The notes under the pieces are model-generated. The model was not told the origin of the DNA, did not search any database, and worked only from the letters and a program-made list of their open reading frames with translations. Below, piece by piece: positions 25,962 through 34,302 of a DNA stretch of 64,000 nt. A program made the position numbers and the translations under genes. The DNA is taken from assembly GCA_002307185.1 (NCBI GenBank), contig DBTT01000016.1, forward strand, positions 1 through 64,000. The letters are read 5' to 3'. The DNA is from Bacteroidales bacterium UBA1309 (GTDB lineage: Bacteria > Bacteroidota > Bacteroidia > Bacteroidales > Dysgonomonadaceae). The stretch's first letter is position 1, and every line of letters begins with the position of its first letter.

Positions 25962-28900
25962 ATGGAATATAACTTTAAAGAAATCGAGAAACGTTGGCAA
26001 CAATACTGGATTGACCACCAGACCTATAAAGTGACAGAAGATGCTGCGAAGCAAAAATTTTATGTCCTGGACATGTTTCCTTATCCTTCCGGTGCAGGGT
26101 TGCATGTGGGGCATCCACTCGGATACATTGCATCCGACATCTACAGCCGATACAAACGTTTGACCGGTTTCAACGTGTTGCACCCCATGGGATACGATGC
26201 TTACGGTCTTCCTGCCGAGCAGTATGCCATCCAGACAGGGCAACACCCAGCCATCACCACCGAAAACAACATCAATCGCTACCGCGAGCAATTGGACAAA
26301 ATAGGATTCTCTTACGACTGGAACCGCGAAATCCGCACATCCAATCCCGATTACTATCATTGGACACAGTGGGCATTTATCCAAATGTTCAATTCATACT
26401 ACAACCTCCCCCCAACCCCCTCCAATAGAGGGGGAAAAGGGAAAGCCCGGCCTATTTCGGAATTGATAGAGCATTTCGAAAAATGTGGAACGGATGGTAT
26501 TCAGGTGGCTTGTTCCGAGGAATTGGAATTCACGGCTGCAGAATGGAATGCAAAATCGGAAAAAGAAAAACAAGAAATACTTCTCAACTACCGCATCGCT
26601 TACCTTGCCAACACAAGTGTTAATTGGTGTCCTCAATTAGGAACCGTATTGGCGAACGACGAGGTAGTCAACGGCTTGTCTGTCCGTGGCGGTTTTGCCG
26701 TGGAGCAACGGGTGATGCGCCAATGGAGCTTGCGTGTCTCTGCCTATGCACAACGTCTGCTTGATGGGTTGGATACCGTGGATTGGAGCGATTCCATCAC
26801 CGAAACACAAAAGAACTGGATCGGACGCAGCGAAGGGGCGGAGATATACCTCCCCCTAGCCCCCTCCAATAGAGGGGGGACGGGATTACATGGTTCTTCC
26901 GAAGAAAAAAACAATTCGCCGTATTATACAACGAATAAATTGGATTGGAATACCACCAATATTGGTAATGCCAGAGAAAATCGGAAGAATCCGACGGAGG
27001 CTGAAAATGCCCTTTGGCAAATGTTGAGGGACAAAGGCATTGGATACAAATTTAGACGGCAGCATTTGATCGATCGCTTTATCGTTGATTTCGTATGTCT
27101 TGAGAAATCCCTTATTGTCGAAGTGGATGGGGGATACCACGATAATCCGGAACAAGCCGAAGCAGACAAACAAAGAACTGAAATTCTCAATAACTTAGGT
27201 TACACTGTAATTCGTTTCAAGAACGAAGAGGTCATAGCCGACACAGACAACGTCCTCAGCAAGATAAAATCCTCGTGCGTCAGCCAAGTCCTCCCTACTG
27301 GGGAGGATTTAGGTGGGGTGAGTGGGGTGGTTGTCTTCACCACACGTCCGGATACTATTTTCGGTGTGACTTTCATGGTTTTAGCTCCTGAAAGTGAATA
27401 TGTCTCCCAAGTAACAACGCCCGAACAAGCAAAAGCTGTTGAGGAATATATTCTGGCTACAAAACGAAGAACCGAACGGGAACGGATTGCGGACAAAAAA
27501 GTGTCCGGTGTGTTCTCCGGAGCGTATGCTATCAATCCGCTTAATGGAAAAGAAATTCCGATCTGGATTTCCGACTATGTGTTGGCTGGATACGGAACGG
27601 GGGCGATTATGGCTGTTCCTGCGCACGACAGCCGCGACTACGCTTTCGCCAAACATTTCGCCTTGCCGATTATCCCGTTGATTGAAGGAGCGGATGTGTC
27701 GGAAGAAAGCTTCGATGCCAAAGAAGGAAAAATGATTAACTCCGGTTTCTTAGACGGATTGGACGTGAAGGAAGCCATTCAGAAAACAAAAGAATATATC
27801 CGCGAAAATGGATTGGGACGCGTGAAGGTGAATTACCGATTGCGTGATGCCATTTTCTCCCGCCAACGCTATTGGGGCGAACCGTTCCCCGTTTATTATA
27901 AAGACGGAATGCCTTACATGCTTCCCGTGGACAGATTGCCGTTGGAATTGCCCGAAGTAGCCAAGTTCCTTCCCACCGAATCGGGCGAACCGCCTTTGGG
28001 ACATGCTGTTTTGTGGGCTTGGGACGAAGCCAACCAACAGGTGGTGGAAACATCCAAGATTGACAACCAAACGGTATTCCCAATCGAAAAGAACACCATG
28101 CCCGGATTTGCAGGTTCATCGGCCTACTACCTCCGCTACATGGATTCGAAGAACGACAAAGCCTTGGTGGACAAAAAGGTGGACGAATATTGGCGGAATG
28201 TGGACTTGTACATCGGCGGAACGGAACATGCCACCGGCCACTTGATATACAGTCGTTTCTGGAATAAATTTTTGTACGACATAGGCATTTCCTGCGAAGA
28301 AGAGCCCTTCAAGAAGTTGATTAACCAGGGGATGATTCAAGGGCGAAGCAATTTTGTGTATCGCATCAACGGGACAAATACATTTGTGTCTTTAAACTTG
28401 AAGAAAGAATACGAAACGACAGAATTACACGTGGATGTAAACATTGTGAGCAACGATGTTCTCGATTTGGAAAAATTCAAGGCTTGGCGTCCCGAGTTTG
28501 CCGATGCTGAATTTATCCTCGAAGACGGGAAATACCTCTGCGGATATGCCGTGGAAAAGATGTCGAAATCGATGTACAACGTGGTGAATCCTGACGACAT
28601 TGTGGAAAAATTTGGAGCTGACACGCTTCGCATGTACGAAATGTTCCTGGGGCCTTTGGAACAGTCGAAACCCTGGGACACGAACGGGATCGACGGTGTG
28701 CACCGCTTTTTCCGTAAGTTGTGGAACTTGTTTTATGTGGGAGATGACTTTGCGGTGACCGAAGAAGCTCCTTCCAAAGAAGAATTGAAAGCCATCCACA
28801 AGTTGATCAAGAAAGTGACGTTCGACATAGAAAACTTCTCCTTCAACACCTCCGTATCTGCCTTTATGATTTGCGTGAACGAACTGACGACACTCAAATC

Positions 28901-29237
28901 GCGCAAAAAAGCGGTGTTGTCCGACTTAGTTGTCTTGCTTGCTCCTTTTGCGCCGCACATTGGCGAAGAGCTGTGGAACAAGCTTGGAAACGAAACCACC
29001 GTGTGCGATGCTGCATGGCCTGTTTGCATCGAAGCTTATTTGGCAGAAGATGCCTTCAAATACGGCGTGGCTTTTAATGGGAAAGTCCGCTTTGAGGTAG
29101 AATTTCCAGCCGACATCACAGGCAAGGAAGTGGAAGAAGCCGTTTTGAAACACGAGCTATCTCAGAAATGGCTCGAAGGAAAAACGCCAAGGAAAGTAGT
29201 GTTTGTACCTCAAAAAATGATCAACATTGTATTGTAA
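25962..29237 (+). CDS. leuS: Leucyl-tRNA synthetase with embedded DUF559 nuclease domain
   Basis: Charges tRNA-Leu. The class I motifs are intact: HVGH at residues 48-51 and KMSKS at 866-870, as are the CP1 editing-domain motif FTTRPDTIFG (459-468) and the C-terminal domain. At 1091 residues it is about 150 longer than usual. Residues 149-160 (LPPTPSNRGGKG) are encoded by a palindromic repeat in a surface region. Residues about 296-455 are a second insertion between WIGRSEGAEI and VVVFTTRPDT, starting with LPLAPSNRGG and containing a full DUF559 domain with E348, D376, E387 and D389 of the PD-(D/E)XK type. The frame is open throughout, so a fused protein is predicted. Confidence 0.95.
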   Translation: MEYNFKEIEKRWQQYWIDHQTYKVTEDAAKQKFYVLDMFPYPSGAGLHVGHPLGYIASDIYSRYKRLTGFNVLHPMGYDAYGLPAEQYAIQTGQHPAITTENNINRYREQLDKIGFSYDWNREIRTSNPDYYHWTQWAFIQMFNSYYNLPPTPSNRGGKGKARPISELIEHFEKCGTDGIQVACSEELEFTAAEWNAKSEKEKQEILLNYRIAYLANTSVNWCPQLGTVLANDEVVNGLSVRGGFAVEQRVMRQWSLRVSAYAQRLLDGLDTVDWSDSITETQKNWIGRSEGAEIYLPLAPSNRGGTGLHGSSEEKNNSPYYTTNKLDWNTTNIGNARENRKNPTEAENALWQMLRDKGIGYKFRRQHLIDRFIVDFVCLEKSLIVEVDGGYHDNPEQAEADKQRTEILNNLGYTVIRFKNEEVIADTDNVLSKIKSSCVSQVLPTGEDLGGVSGVVVFTTRPDTIFGVTFMVLAPESEYVSQVTTPEQAKAVEEYILATKRRTERERIADKKVSGVFSGAYAINPLNGKEIPIWISDYVLAGYGTGAIMAVPAHDSRDYAFAKHFALPIIPLIEGADVSEESFDAKEGKMINSGFLDGLDVKEAIQKTKEYIRENGLGRVKVNYRLRDAIFSRQRYWGEPFPVYYKDGMPYMLPVDRLPLELPEVAKFLPTESGEPPLGHAVLWAWDEANQQVVETSKIDNQTVFPIEKNTMPGFAGSSAYYLRYMDSKNDKALVDKKVDEYWRNVDLYIGGTEHATGHLIYSRFWNKFLYDIGISCEEEPFKKLINQGMIQGRSNFVYRINGTNTFVSLNLKKEYETTELHVDVNIVSNDVLDLEKFKAWRPEFADAEFILEDGKYLCGYAVEKMSKSMYNVVNPDDIVEKFGADTLRMYEMFLGPLEQSKPWDTNGIDGVHRFFRKLWNLFYVGDDFAVTEEAPSKEELKAIHKLIKKVTFDIENFSFNTSVSAFMICVNELTTLKSRKKAVLSDLVVLLAPFAPHIGEELWNKLGNETTVCDAAWPVCIEAYLAEDAFKYGVAFNGKVRFEVEFPADITGKEVEEAVLKHELSQKWLEGKTPRKVVFVPQKMINIVL
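26405..26440 (+). repeat. Palindromic repeat copy 1, in frame in leuS
   Basis: Contains the 19-base core ccccctccaatagaggggg (26416-26434; 7-bp stem, 5-base loop) with matching flanks, read as LPPTPSNRGGKG. It occupies leuS codons 149-160 without breaking the frame. Confidence 0.85.
26849..26884 (+). repeat. Palindromic repeat copy 2, left edge of the nuclease insert
   Basis: Shares the same 19-base core (26860-26878) with copy 1 and is read in the same frame (LPLAPSNRGGTG). Confidence 0.85.
27289..27325 (+). repeat. Palindromic repeat at right edge of the nuclease insert
   Basis: TCCTCCC (27289-27295) pairs with GGGAGGA (27301-27307) around a 5-base loop, followed by a G-rich tail. It differs from copies 1 and 2 but is of the same GC-rich CCTCCC...GGGAGG type. 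It is read as VLPTGEDLGGVSG. Confidence 0.65.
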
Positions 29238-29240
29238 TCA

Positions 29241-29267
29241 CCTCCCCCTCCAATAGGCTGGGAGAGG
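29241..29267 (+). repeat. Degenerate palindromic repeat after leuS
   Basis: Begins 3 bases after the leuS stop codon and shares ccccctccaatag with the core of copies 1 and 2. The right arm is altered (ggctgggagagg). It lies in the leader of the next gene. Confidence 0.6.
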
Positions 29268-29287
29268 CTTGCGCCAGAAACAAGTAT

Positions 29288-30154
29288 ATGTCAAACAAAT
29301 ATCTAAAAGACTTTTATTGGCGCGACTATGTCAATATCCTCTTTGGCCTTTTGCTTTACGCAGTGGGCCTGGTGGGCTTTATCAAACCTGTGGGTATTGT
29401 CACAGGAGGCTTGGCTGGGGTCGGTTTGTTGGTCGAATATGCTACCGGAGGATCTGTTCCTCTGCAAGCAACTTATTTCGTGGTCAACTGTCTTTTGCTG
29501 CTGTTTTCGGTAAGAATTCTGGGTATCAAATTTCTGGTGAAAACCATTTTCAGTGTGATTATCCTCACTTTACTTATATCACTTTGCCAGTCATTCTTCA
29601 AAGAGGCGATTATCAAAAACGAACCCATGATGTCGGGCGTGATTGGCGCCATGCTTTGCGGAGCAGGCATCGGATTTGTGTTCAACGCCAATGGTAGCAC
29701 CGGAGGCACAGACATTGTGGTGGCGGTGATGAACAAATTCAAGAACATGGCTTTTGGGCGCGGCATGTTGCTGTGCGACTTCATCATTATCTGCTGTTCT
29801 TACATTGTGTTTCAAGACTATGTGAAAATCATCTACGGCTTGGTCGTGATGGGCGTGATGACGTATGTGATCGACATGGTTATCAATGGTTTCCGGCAGT
29901 CGGTTCAATTTCTTATCTTTTCCCGAAAATACGAACTCATCGCCGACGTCATCAACAAAGAACTGAAACGGGGATGCACCGTGTTGGACGGCACAGGTTG
30001 GTATTCCAAAACACCCACCAAAGTGATAGTGGTGCTTGCCCGCCGTTCTGAAGCAACCGAGATTTTCCGTGCCATCAAAAGCATCGACAGCGACGCTTTT
30101 ATTTCACAAAGTGTGGTGAAGGGGGTGTTTGGAAAGGGATTTGACAAGATATAA
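29288..30154 (+). CDS. YitT family membrane protein (DUF2179 C-terminus)
   Basis: 288 residues from the ATG at 29288 (MSNKYLKDFYWRDYVN); the open frame runs further upstream but only through leuS and repeat sequence. About five transmembrane segments (GLLLYAVGLVGFIKP, then a Gly-rich GIVTGGLAGVGLL) precede a cytoplasmic DUF2179 domain from about residue 205 to the end. The STGGTDIVVAVMNK motif is typical of the YitT family. The role is unknown. It lies 50 bp after leuS and is probably cotranscribed. Confidence 0.9.
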   Translation: MSNKYLKDFYWRDYVNILFGLLLYAVGLVGFIKPVGIVTGGLAGVGLLVEYATGGSVPLQATYFVVNCLLLLFSVRILGIKFLVKTIFSVIILTLLISLCQSFFKEAIIKNEPMMSGVIGAMLCGAGIGFVFNANGSTGGTDIVVAVMNKFKNMAFGRGMLLCDFIIICCSYIVFQDYVKIIYGLVVMGVMTYVIDMVINGFRQSVQFLIFSRKYELIADVINKELKRGCTVLDGTGWYSKTPTKVIVVLARRSEATEIFRAIKSIDSDAFISQSVVKGVFGKGFDKI

Positions 30155-30511
30155 AGAACGCGAACACATCTCAAAAGGTAACAATCCGGTACGACAGTGA
30201 ACCTATCGGCTTTATTCCCCTCCAGTTTGAAACATAGAAAATGGCACATACCTACCGCATGCAATCCACCTTTTATTACCGTTTCTACCGAGCGAATATC
30301 CCGATGGGATATTATCGGATCTCGACCTTGATGTTAGAACAATGGTGTATTTTAATTAATTTATTAACAGTGAATTATGTGTGTTTTCAAAAATATATTA
30401 GATGCAGTAAAATTATATCTGTTTAAACAAAATATTGCTATGTCGTTAAATTATACAGGATTTGCTGTTGAGATTTAGGGCAATGAACATAAAGTGCACG
30501 TTCAGGCTACT
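30155..30511. other. Intergenic stretch without a supported gene
   Basis: 357 bp between the YitT gene and a convergent hypothetical gene. It holds a perfect 7-bp hairpin at 30296-30312 with a 3-base loop and no T-run. The right half is strongly AT-rich. A 61-codon frame at 30241-30426 has no convincing features. Confidence 0.4.
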
Positions 30512-31228
30512 TTAATTTTTTGATTTTATGTATCTTATATCAAGCTTTCCAATCTTTAAAATTTGCTTTGTTCTAGATTTTGTTTCGAGATCTTCCATTT
30601 CTTGAAGTCTTTTTCCAATAGTACTCTTCCATTCATCGTTAGTAAATGGGAATAATTTCTCTCTTTTCAAAATACTAATTAGCCCATCAAAATTTTCTTT
30701 AAAATTAGGCATTTCCCAATCCTTTGGAATAAACCCAACGCATTGATTTGCAAAACTCAATTGTCCTAAAAGATATTCTCCACTTAAGTTTACTTCTCTT
30801 TTCCTATTGTCGCCTTCAGTATCAAATTTATAAAAGGCTTCAATTATAACATATTCAATGTCTTTTTGATGCTTTTGCGATTTAGTCATTGGTATAACTC
30901 GAAAGTGATAATTTTGGTAGATGCCCTCAAAATACAAATCTTCATGTAATGCAAAAGATTTTGCATCGAGGAAAGAATACTTTGCGGAAAGCAGTTTCTT
31001 TATTGCTTTTTTCCTTTTGAAATACTCCTCGCTTGTAAATCCAACACCAACGAAAAAAATGATTACGCCAATCCAAAGCGAAAAACCAATTATTATCGAA
31101 TCAATTGCAGAATTGCGCAGTAGAATTGAAATTAAAAAAGAGAAAAGTCCCAAAAACAATCCACCTAGAAAGCTAGTACCTAAATACTCTTTATATCTCC
31201 CTTTTCTTATGATTTGAATTTTATTCAT
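30512..31228 (-). CDS. Hypothetical membrane-anchored protein, 238 aa
   Basis: I do not recognise the family with confidence. A basic start (MNKIQIIRKGRYKEY) precedes two hydrophobic segments (about residues 18-37 and 44-64). A soluble domain of about 170 residues follows, with a strand pattern FEGIYQNYHFRVIPM loosely like DUF3137 proteins, which share a two-span plus soluble layout. The base composition is clearly more AT-rich than that of the flanking leuS, suhB and nuo genes, so it may be a recent arrival. It lies on the minus strand between plus-strand genes. Confidence 0.65.
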   Translation of the reverse strand: MNKIQIIRKGRYKEYLGTSFLGGLFLGLFSFLISILLRNSAIDSIIIGFSLWIGVIIFFVGVGFTSEEYFKRKKAIKKLLSAKYSFLDAKSFALHEDLYFEGIYQNYHFRVIPMTKSQKHQKDIEYVIIEAFYKFDTEGDNRKREVNLSGEYLLGQLSFANQCVGFIPKDWEMPNFKENFDGLISILKREKLFPFTNDEWKSTIGKRLQEMEDLETKSRTKQILKIGKLDIRYIKSKN

Positions 31229-31326
31229 ATTGTGAAGTTGTTTTTTGAGCTATTACTCATGCATTCGTGGCTATTTCGTGATTGCGAAGGTAATCTTTAT
31301 TGCTTAAAGAGATTCAGATGCGGAGC

Positions 31327-31527
31327 TTACCAAAACCTTCTCAGAAACAATATAAGCAGATACACCACAAAGGTAACGACGATCACCCCTTGCGTATATA
31401 TTCCGAAGACCAATAAACGGGAGGCTATTTTCCATTCTAAAAGACTCCCCAGAATACCCAATGCTGTCGGCACAAAGTAGAGCATTCCGACTAAGATAAG
31501 GATTTGTCTGTTGGAAAGTTTCTTCAT
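31327..31527 (-). CDS. Small two-span membrane protein, 66 aa
   Basis: Starts MKKLSNRQILILVGML and has two hydrophobic segments (about residues 9-27 and 37-60) with a basic end (LFLRRFW). No named family is recognised. It is on the minus strand upstream of the other AT-rich hypothetical gene (about 100 bp apart), so the two may form one unit. The frame is short and partly overlapped by other frames on the same strand; this one is preferred because of its typical small-membrane-protein layout. Confidence 0.5.
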   Translation of the reverse strand: MKKLSNRQILILVGMLYFVPTALGILGSLLEWKIASRLLVFGIYTQGVIVVTFVVYLLILFLRRFW

Positions 31528-31641
31528 ATTTTATTTCGATGGATTTCTGGATGCAAAGATACATCAACAAAAGATGTCGAACACGCAAAAATGTTATTCT
31601 TTCTTCATGCGGATTTGCTTACTTTTCAATTTTGAAAGCAC

Positions 31642-31649
31642 TACCTTTG
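31642..31649 (+). promoter_or_regulatory. -7 promoter box for suhB (TACCTTTG)
   Basis: A perfect TAnnTTTG match 26 bases ahead of the ATG at 31675. The nearest TTTG upstream (31614-31617) is 24 bases away, a little far from the usual spacing. Confidence 0.45.
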
Positions 31650-31674
31650 CATTGCGAAACAAAAAACTATCAGC

Positions 31675-32484
31675 ATGTATCAAGAATATATCGATTTTAT
31701 CGTTCCATTGGCAAAACAGGTTGCCAAACTCCAATTGTCTTATTTTCGCACAGATCGTTTAGGCATCGAGACGAAATCAAACATCTCGGACGTGGTGACA
31801 CGGGCCGATAAGGAAAGCGAAGAACTGATTGCCAAAGCCATCTTTGAGAAATACCCCGACCACAAGATCCTAGGCGAAGAGGGAGGCTTTCGTGGAAACG
31901 AGGACAGCCAATGCCTTTGGGTAGTTGACCCCTTGGACGGAACTACCAATTTCAGCCAGGGAATTGCTATTTTTTCGATTTCAATTGCACTCCAATATAA
32001 CGGTGAAACCATTGCCGGAGTGGTTTATGCCCCTTATCTCGACGAGCTTTTCGTTGCCACCAAAGGCGGCGGGGCTTACATGGCTTACCATGGTGGAGAA
32101 CTTAAAAAAATACATGTTGCCGGAAAAAAGCACCTCGACAGTTCGGTGATTGCCACCGGTTTCCCTTACGACAAGGTGACCAATCCCGACAACAACACGA
32201 AAGAAACCAGCCGTATAGTTCCCTTGGTAAGGGATTTGCGCAGGCTGGGTTCGGCGGCTCACGACCTGTGTTGCGTGGCAAGTGGCATATTGGATGGATA
32301 TTGGGAAATGTCGCTCAAGATATGGGATGTGTGTGCCGGCATTTTGATTGTGGAAGAAGCGGGAGGCGAAGTTTTACATTACCGGGACGACCGCAGTTTG
32401 TCGGTGATTGCCGGAAATGAAACCATTGTACGGCAAATCGAGAAGATTATTTCACCTGATTGGAATCCGAATTCAAAAATCTGA
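31675..32484 (+). CDS. suhB: Inositol monophosphatase family protein
   Basis: 269-residue Mg2+-dependent phosphatase. Metal-site motifs are intact: a Glu pair in ILGEEGG (about residue 66), WVVDPLDGTTNFSQG (about 82-96) and the C-terminal WEMSLKIWDVCAGILIVEEAGG. The family hydrolyses inositol-1-phosphate and related phosphates; bacterial SuhB can also act in rRNA transcription antitermination. Substrate assignment here is by family only. It is a single gene with its own -7 box, followed by the nuo operon after about 230 bp. Confidence 0.93.
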   Translation: MYQEYIDFIVPLAKQVAKLQLSYFRTDRLGIETKSNISDVVTRADKESEELIAKAIFEKYPDHKILGEEGGFRGNEDSQCLWVVDPLDGTTNFSQGIAIFSISIALQYNGETIAGVVYAPYLDELFVATKGGGAYMAYHGGELKKIHVAGKKHLDSSVIATGFPYDKVTNPDNNTKETSRIVPLVRDLRRLGSAAHDLCCVASGILDGYWEMSLKIWDVCAGILIVEEAGGEVLHYRDDRSLSVIAGNETIVRQIEKIISPDWNPNSKI

Positions 32485-32667
32485 CTGAGATGTTTCTTCT
32501 CAAAAACCTCATCATTCCATTTTAAATTGATAAATCAGCTTTTCTATATCTTTGATTATTGTAAAGCCCAATTTGCAATAATGGCATTTGCACATCAGAT
32601 CTGACTAAAACGGTGTTAAAGAGAAAAAAACGTTTTGGATTTTATGCTCATAAAAAAAAATAAGCAC

Positions 32668-32675
32668 TATATTTG
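32668..32675 (+). promoter_or_regulatory. -7 promoter box for the nuo operon (TATATTTG)
   Basis: A perfect TAnnTTTG match 41 bases ahead of the nuoA ATG. The nearest TTTG (32634-32637) is 30 bases upstream, longer than the usual spacing, so the -33 box is uncertain. Confidence 0.5.
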
Positions 32676-32715
32676 TGACACTTTTCCAATAAAACAGTAT
32701 TTAAGGTTTGAATGA

Positions 32716-33084
32716 ATGAAATCAAATTTAATCGATTTTGTACCAATATTTTTACAAATAGCTTTTGCTATAGTTTTTGTTTTTGGAACCATTCTTGCGT
32801 CAACTTTTCTTGGGCCAAAACGCACTGTGTCTCGCAAAAGTATCAACTTTGAATGTGGATTAGAGACTCTAGGAGACGCCCGTTCTCCATTTTCTATTCG
32901 TTATTTCCTCGTGGCCATTCTTTTTGTCCTTTTCGACATTGAGGTTATCTTCATGTATCCTTGGGCAATCACTTTTAAAGAAATGGCTTGGGATGGATTA
33001 TTGAAAATGGCAGGTTTCTTAGCCGTATTGCTTATCGGTTACATTTATATAGTGAAACGGAAAGCATTCGAATGGGACAAATAA
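32716..33084 (+). CDS. nuoA: NADH-quinone oxidoreductase subunit A
   Basis: 122-residue membrane subunit of complex I with three transmembrane helices. The conserved loop is visible as KSINFECGLETLGDARSPFS, carrying the Cys-Gly-Leu-Glu motif of the quinone-site loop, followed by RYFLVAILFVLFDIEVIFMYPWA. It is the first of thirteen nuo genes on one strand. Confidence 0.97.
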   Translation: MKSNLIDFVPIFLQIAFAIVFVFGTILASTFLGPKRTVSRKSINFECGLETLGDARSPFSIRYFLVAILFVLFDIEVIFMYPWAITFKEMAWDGLLKMAGFLAVLLIGYIYIVKRKAFEWDK

Positions 33085-33166
33085 CACTGGTTTAGGTGTC
33101 CAATCGAACCAACAGATCAACAAAAAAGCGGTTCGCAGTAGAAAAACAACTGAACAACTAAAAGAA

Positions 33167-33721
33167 ATGAGTAGCACAGATAATAATGTTAATGTTGTCC
33201 AAGCTCCTGATGGATTTCAAGGGCATGGATTTTTTGCCACCAAATTTGACTATGTCATCGGTTTAGCCCGTGCCAATTCTCTTTGGCCTATGCCGTTTGC
33301 TACATCTTGTTGTGGTATTGAATTTATGGCGACCATGGCGGCAACCTACGACATGGGACGCTTTGGAGCCGAGCGCAACAGCTTTTCGCCTCGTCAGGCA
33401 GATATGCTGATGGTGATGGGAACTATTTCTAAAAAGATGGCTCCCATTTTGCGTCATGTATATGAACAAATGTGCGAACCCAAATGGGTCATCGCCGTTG
33501 GGGCTTGTGCCTCTTCAGGAGGAATTTTCGATACCTATTCCGTTTTGCAAGGCATCGACAAGGTGATTCCGGTGGATGTGTATGTTCCCGGTTGCCCTCC
33601 ACGTCCCGAGCAGATACTGGAAGGGGTGATGAAACTTCAGGAAATCGTGAAGCACGAATCCGTTTATCGTAGAAGCAGTGAAAGATACGAAGAATTGTTG
33701 AAATCTTACAATTTCGAATAA
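33167..33721 (+). CDS. nuoB: NADH-quinone oxidoreductase subunit B
   Basis: 184-residue peripheral subunit that holds the terminal 4Fe-4S cluster N2. Cysteine ligands are seen in ATSCCGIEFMA, in AVGACASSGGIF and in VPGCPPRPEQI. The start at 33167 gives a usual length. The stop overlaps the nuoC start (TAATG), which implies translational coupling. Confidence 0.97.
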   Translation: MSSTDNNVNVVQAPDGFQGHGFFATKFDYVIGLARANSLWPMPFATSCCGIEFMATMAATYDMGRFGAERNSFSPRQADMLMVMGTISKKMAPILRHVYEQMCEPKWVIAVGACASSGGIFDTYSVLQGIDKVIPVDVYVPGCPPRPEQILEGVMKLQEIVKHESVYRRSSERYEELLKSYNFE

Positions 33722-34260
33722 TGGCATTAGATAACAGCGAAATACAACGACTCGTAACAGAAAAGTTTGGCGACAAAACATCAGGCTTTGAGGTGGTAAA
33801 AGACATTCTTACCTTCACGGTAACACCCGATGCGAGCAAAAGCCTGATTCAATACCTACACGAGGATTCAACTCTTCATTTCAACTTCCTGACAGACCTT
33901 TGTGGCGTGCATTATCCCGACAACGAGCCGGATAAGCAGTTTGCAGTGGTATATCTGTTGCACAATTGGTTCGACAACATCCGCATCCGTGTCAAAGCAT
34001 TTATTCCCGGAGATAATCCTGAAATAGACAGCCTTGATAGCCTATTTTCCGCAGCCAATTGGATGGAGCGCGAAACTTATGATTTCTATGGAATTCGTTT
34101 TACCGGACATCCAAATTTGAAGCGAATCTTGAATCACGATGGTATGACCGTCTTTCCGATGCGCAAGGAATTTCCGCTCGAAGACCAGTTCCGCACCGAC
34201 AAAGACGACCGTTTCTTTGGACGTGAAGTGAACCCCAACAGCGTAGGCCGCGTGGAATGA
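33721..34260 (+). CDS. nuoC: NADH-quinone oxidoreductase subunit C
   Basis: 179-residue peripheral subunit (30 kDa family). The family signature is seen as RETYDFYGIRFTGHPNLKRI followed by the EFPLEDQFR motif. NuoC is a separate protein here and not fused to NuoD as in E. coli. It overlaps the nuoB stop by one base. Confidence 0.95.
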   Translation: MALDNSEIQRLVTEKFGDKTSGFEVVKDILTFTVTPDASKSLIQYLHEDSTLHFNFLTDLCGVHYPDNEPDKQFAVVYLLHNWFDNIRIRVKAFIPGDNPEIDSLDSLFSAANWMERETYDFYGIRFTGHPNLKRILNHDGMTVFPMRKEFPLEDQFRTDKDDRFFGREVNPNSVGRVE

Positions 34261-34302
34261 AGAAAGTAATGAAAAATCAATCGATGAAATAATTCTGAGC
34301 CC

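Larger units (their letters stand above)
26849..27326 (+). mobile_element. Repeat-bounded DUF559 endonuclease insert within leuS
   Basis: About 480 bp that interrupts the normal LeuRS sequence at the entrance of the CP1 editing domain. Left edge: repeat copy 2 (26849-26884). Right edge: a palindrome at 27289-27307 with a GGATTTAGGTGGGG-type tail. Between them is a domain of about 110 residues that resembles stand-alone DUF559 (PF04480) proteins, starting near NARENRKNPTEAENALWQML. Catalytic-type residues are D376 and E387-V-D389 (leuS numbering), plus a helix Glu at 348. No transposase is present. Mobility is an inference from the repeat boundaries and placement. Confidence 0.75.

Noticed and set aside
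26849..27326. Intein within LeuRS
   Set aside because: There is no Cys or Ser at the left junction and no His-Asn plus Cys/Ser/Thr at the right, and the domain matches DUF559 rather than a Hint fold. Splicing is therefore not expected.
26849..27326. Insertion sequence with transposase
   Set aside because: No transposase motif and no obvious target duplication are visible; the only enzyme encoded is the DUF559 nuclease. I call it a repeat-bounded cassette instead.
30241..30426. 61-codon frame after the YitT gene
   Set aside because: The composition (many Tyr, Arg and Cys) and lack of any motif suggest a chance frame.
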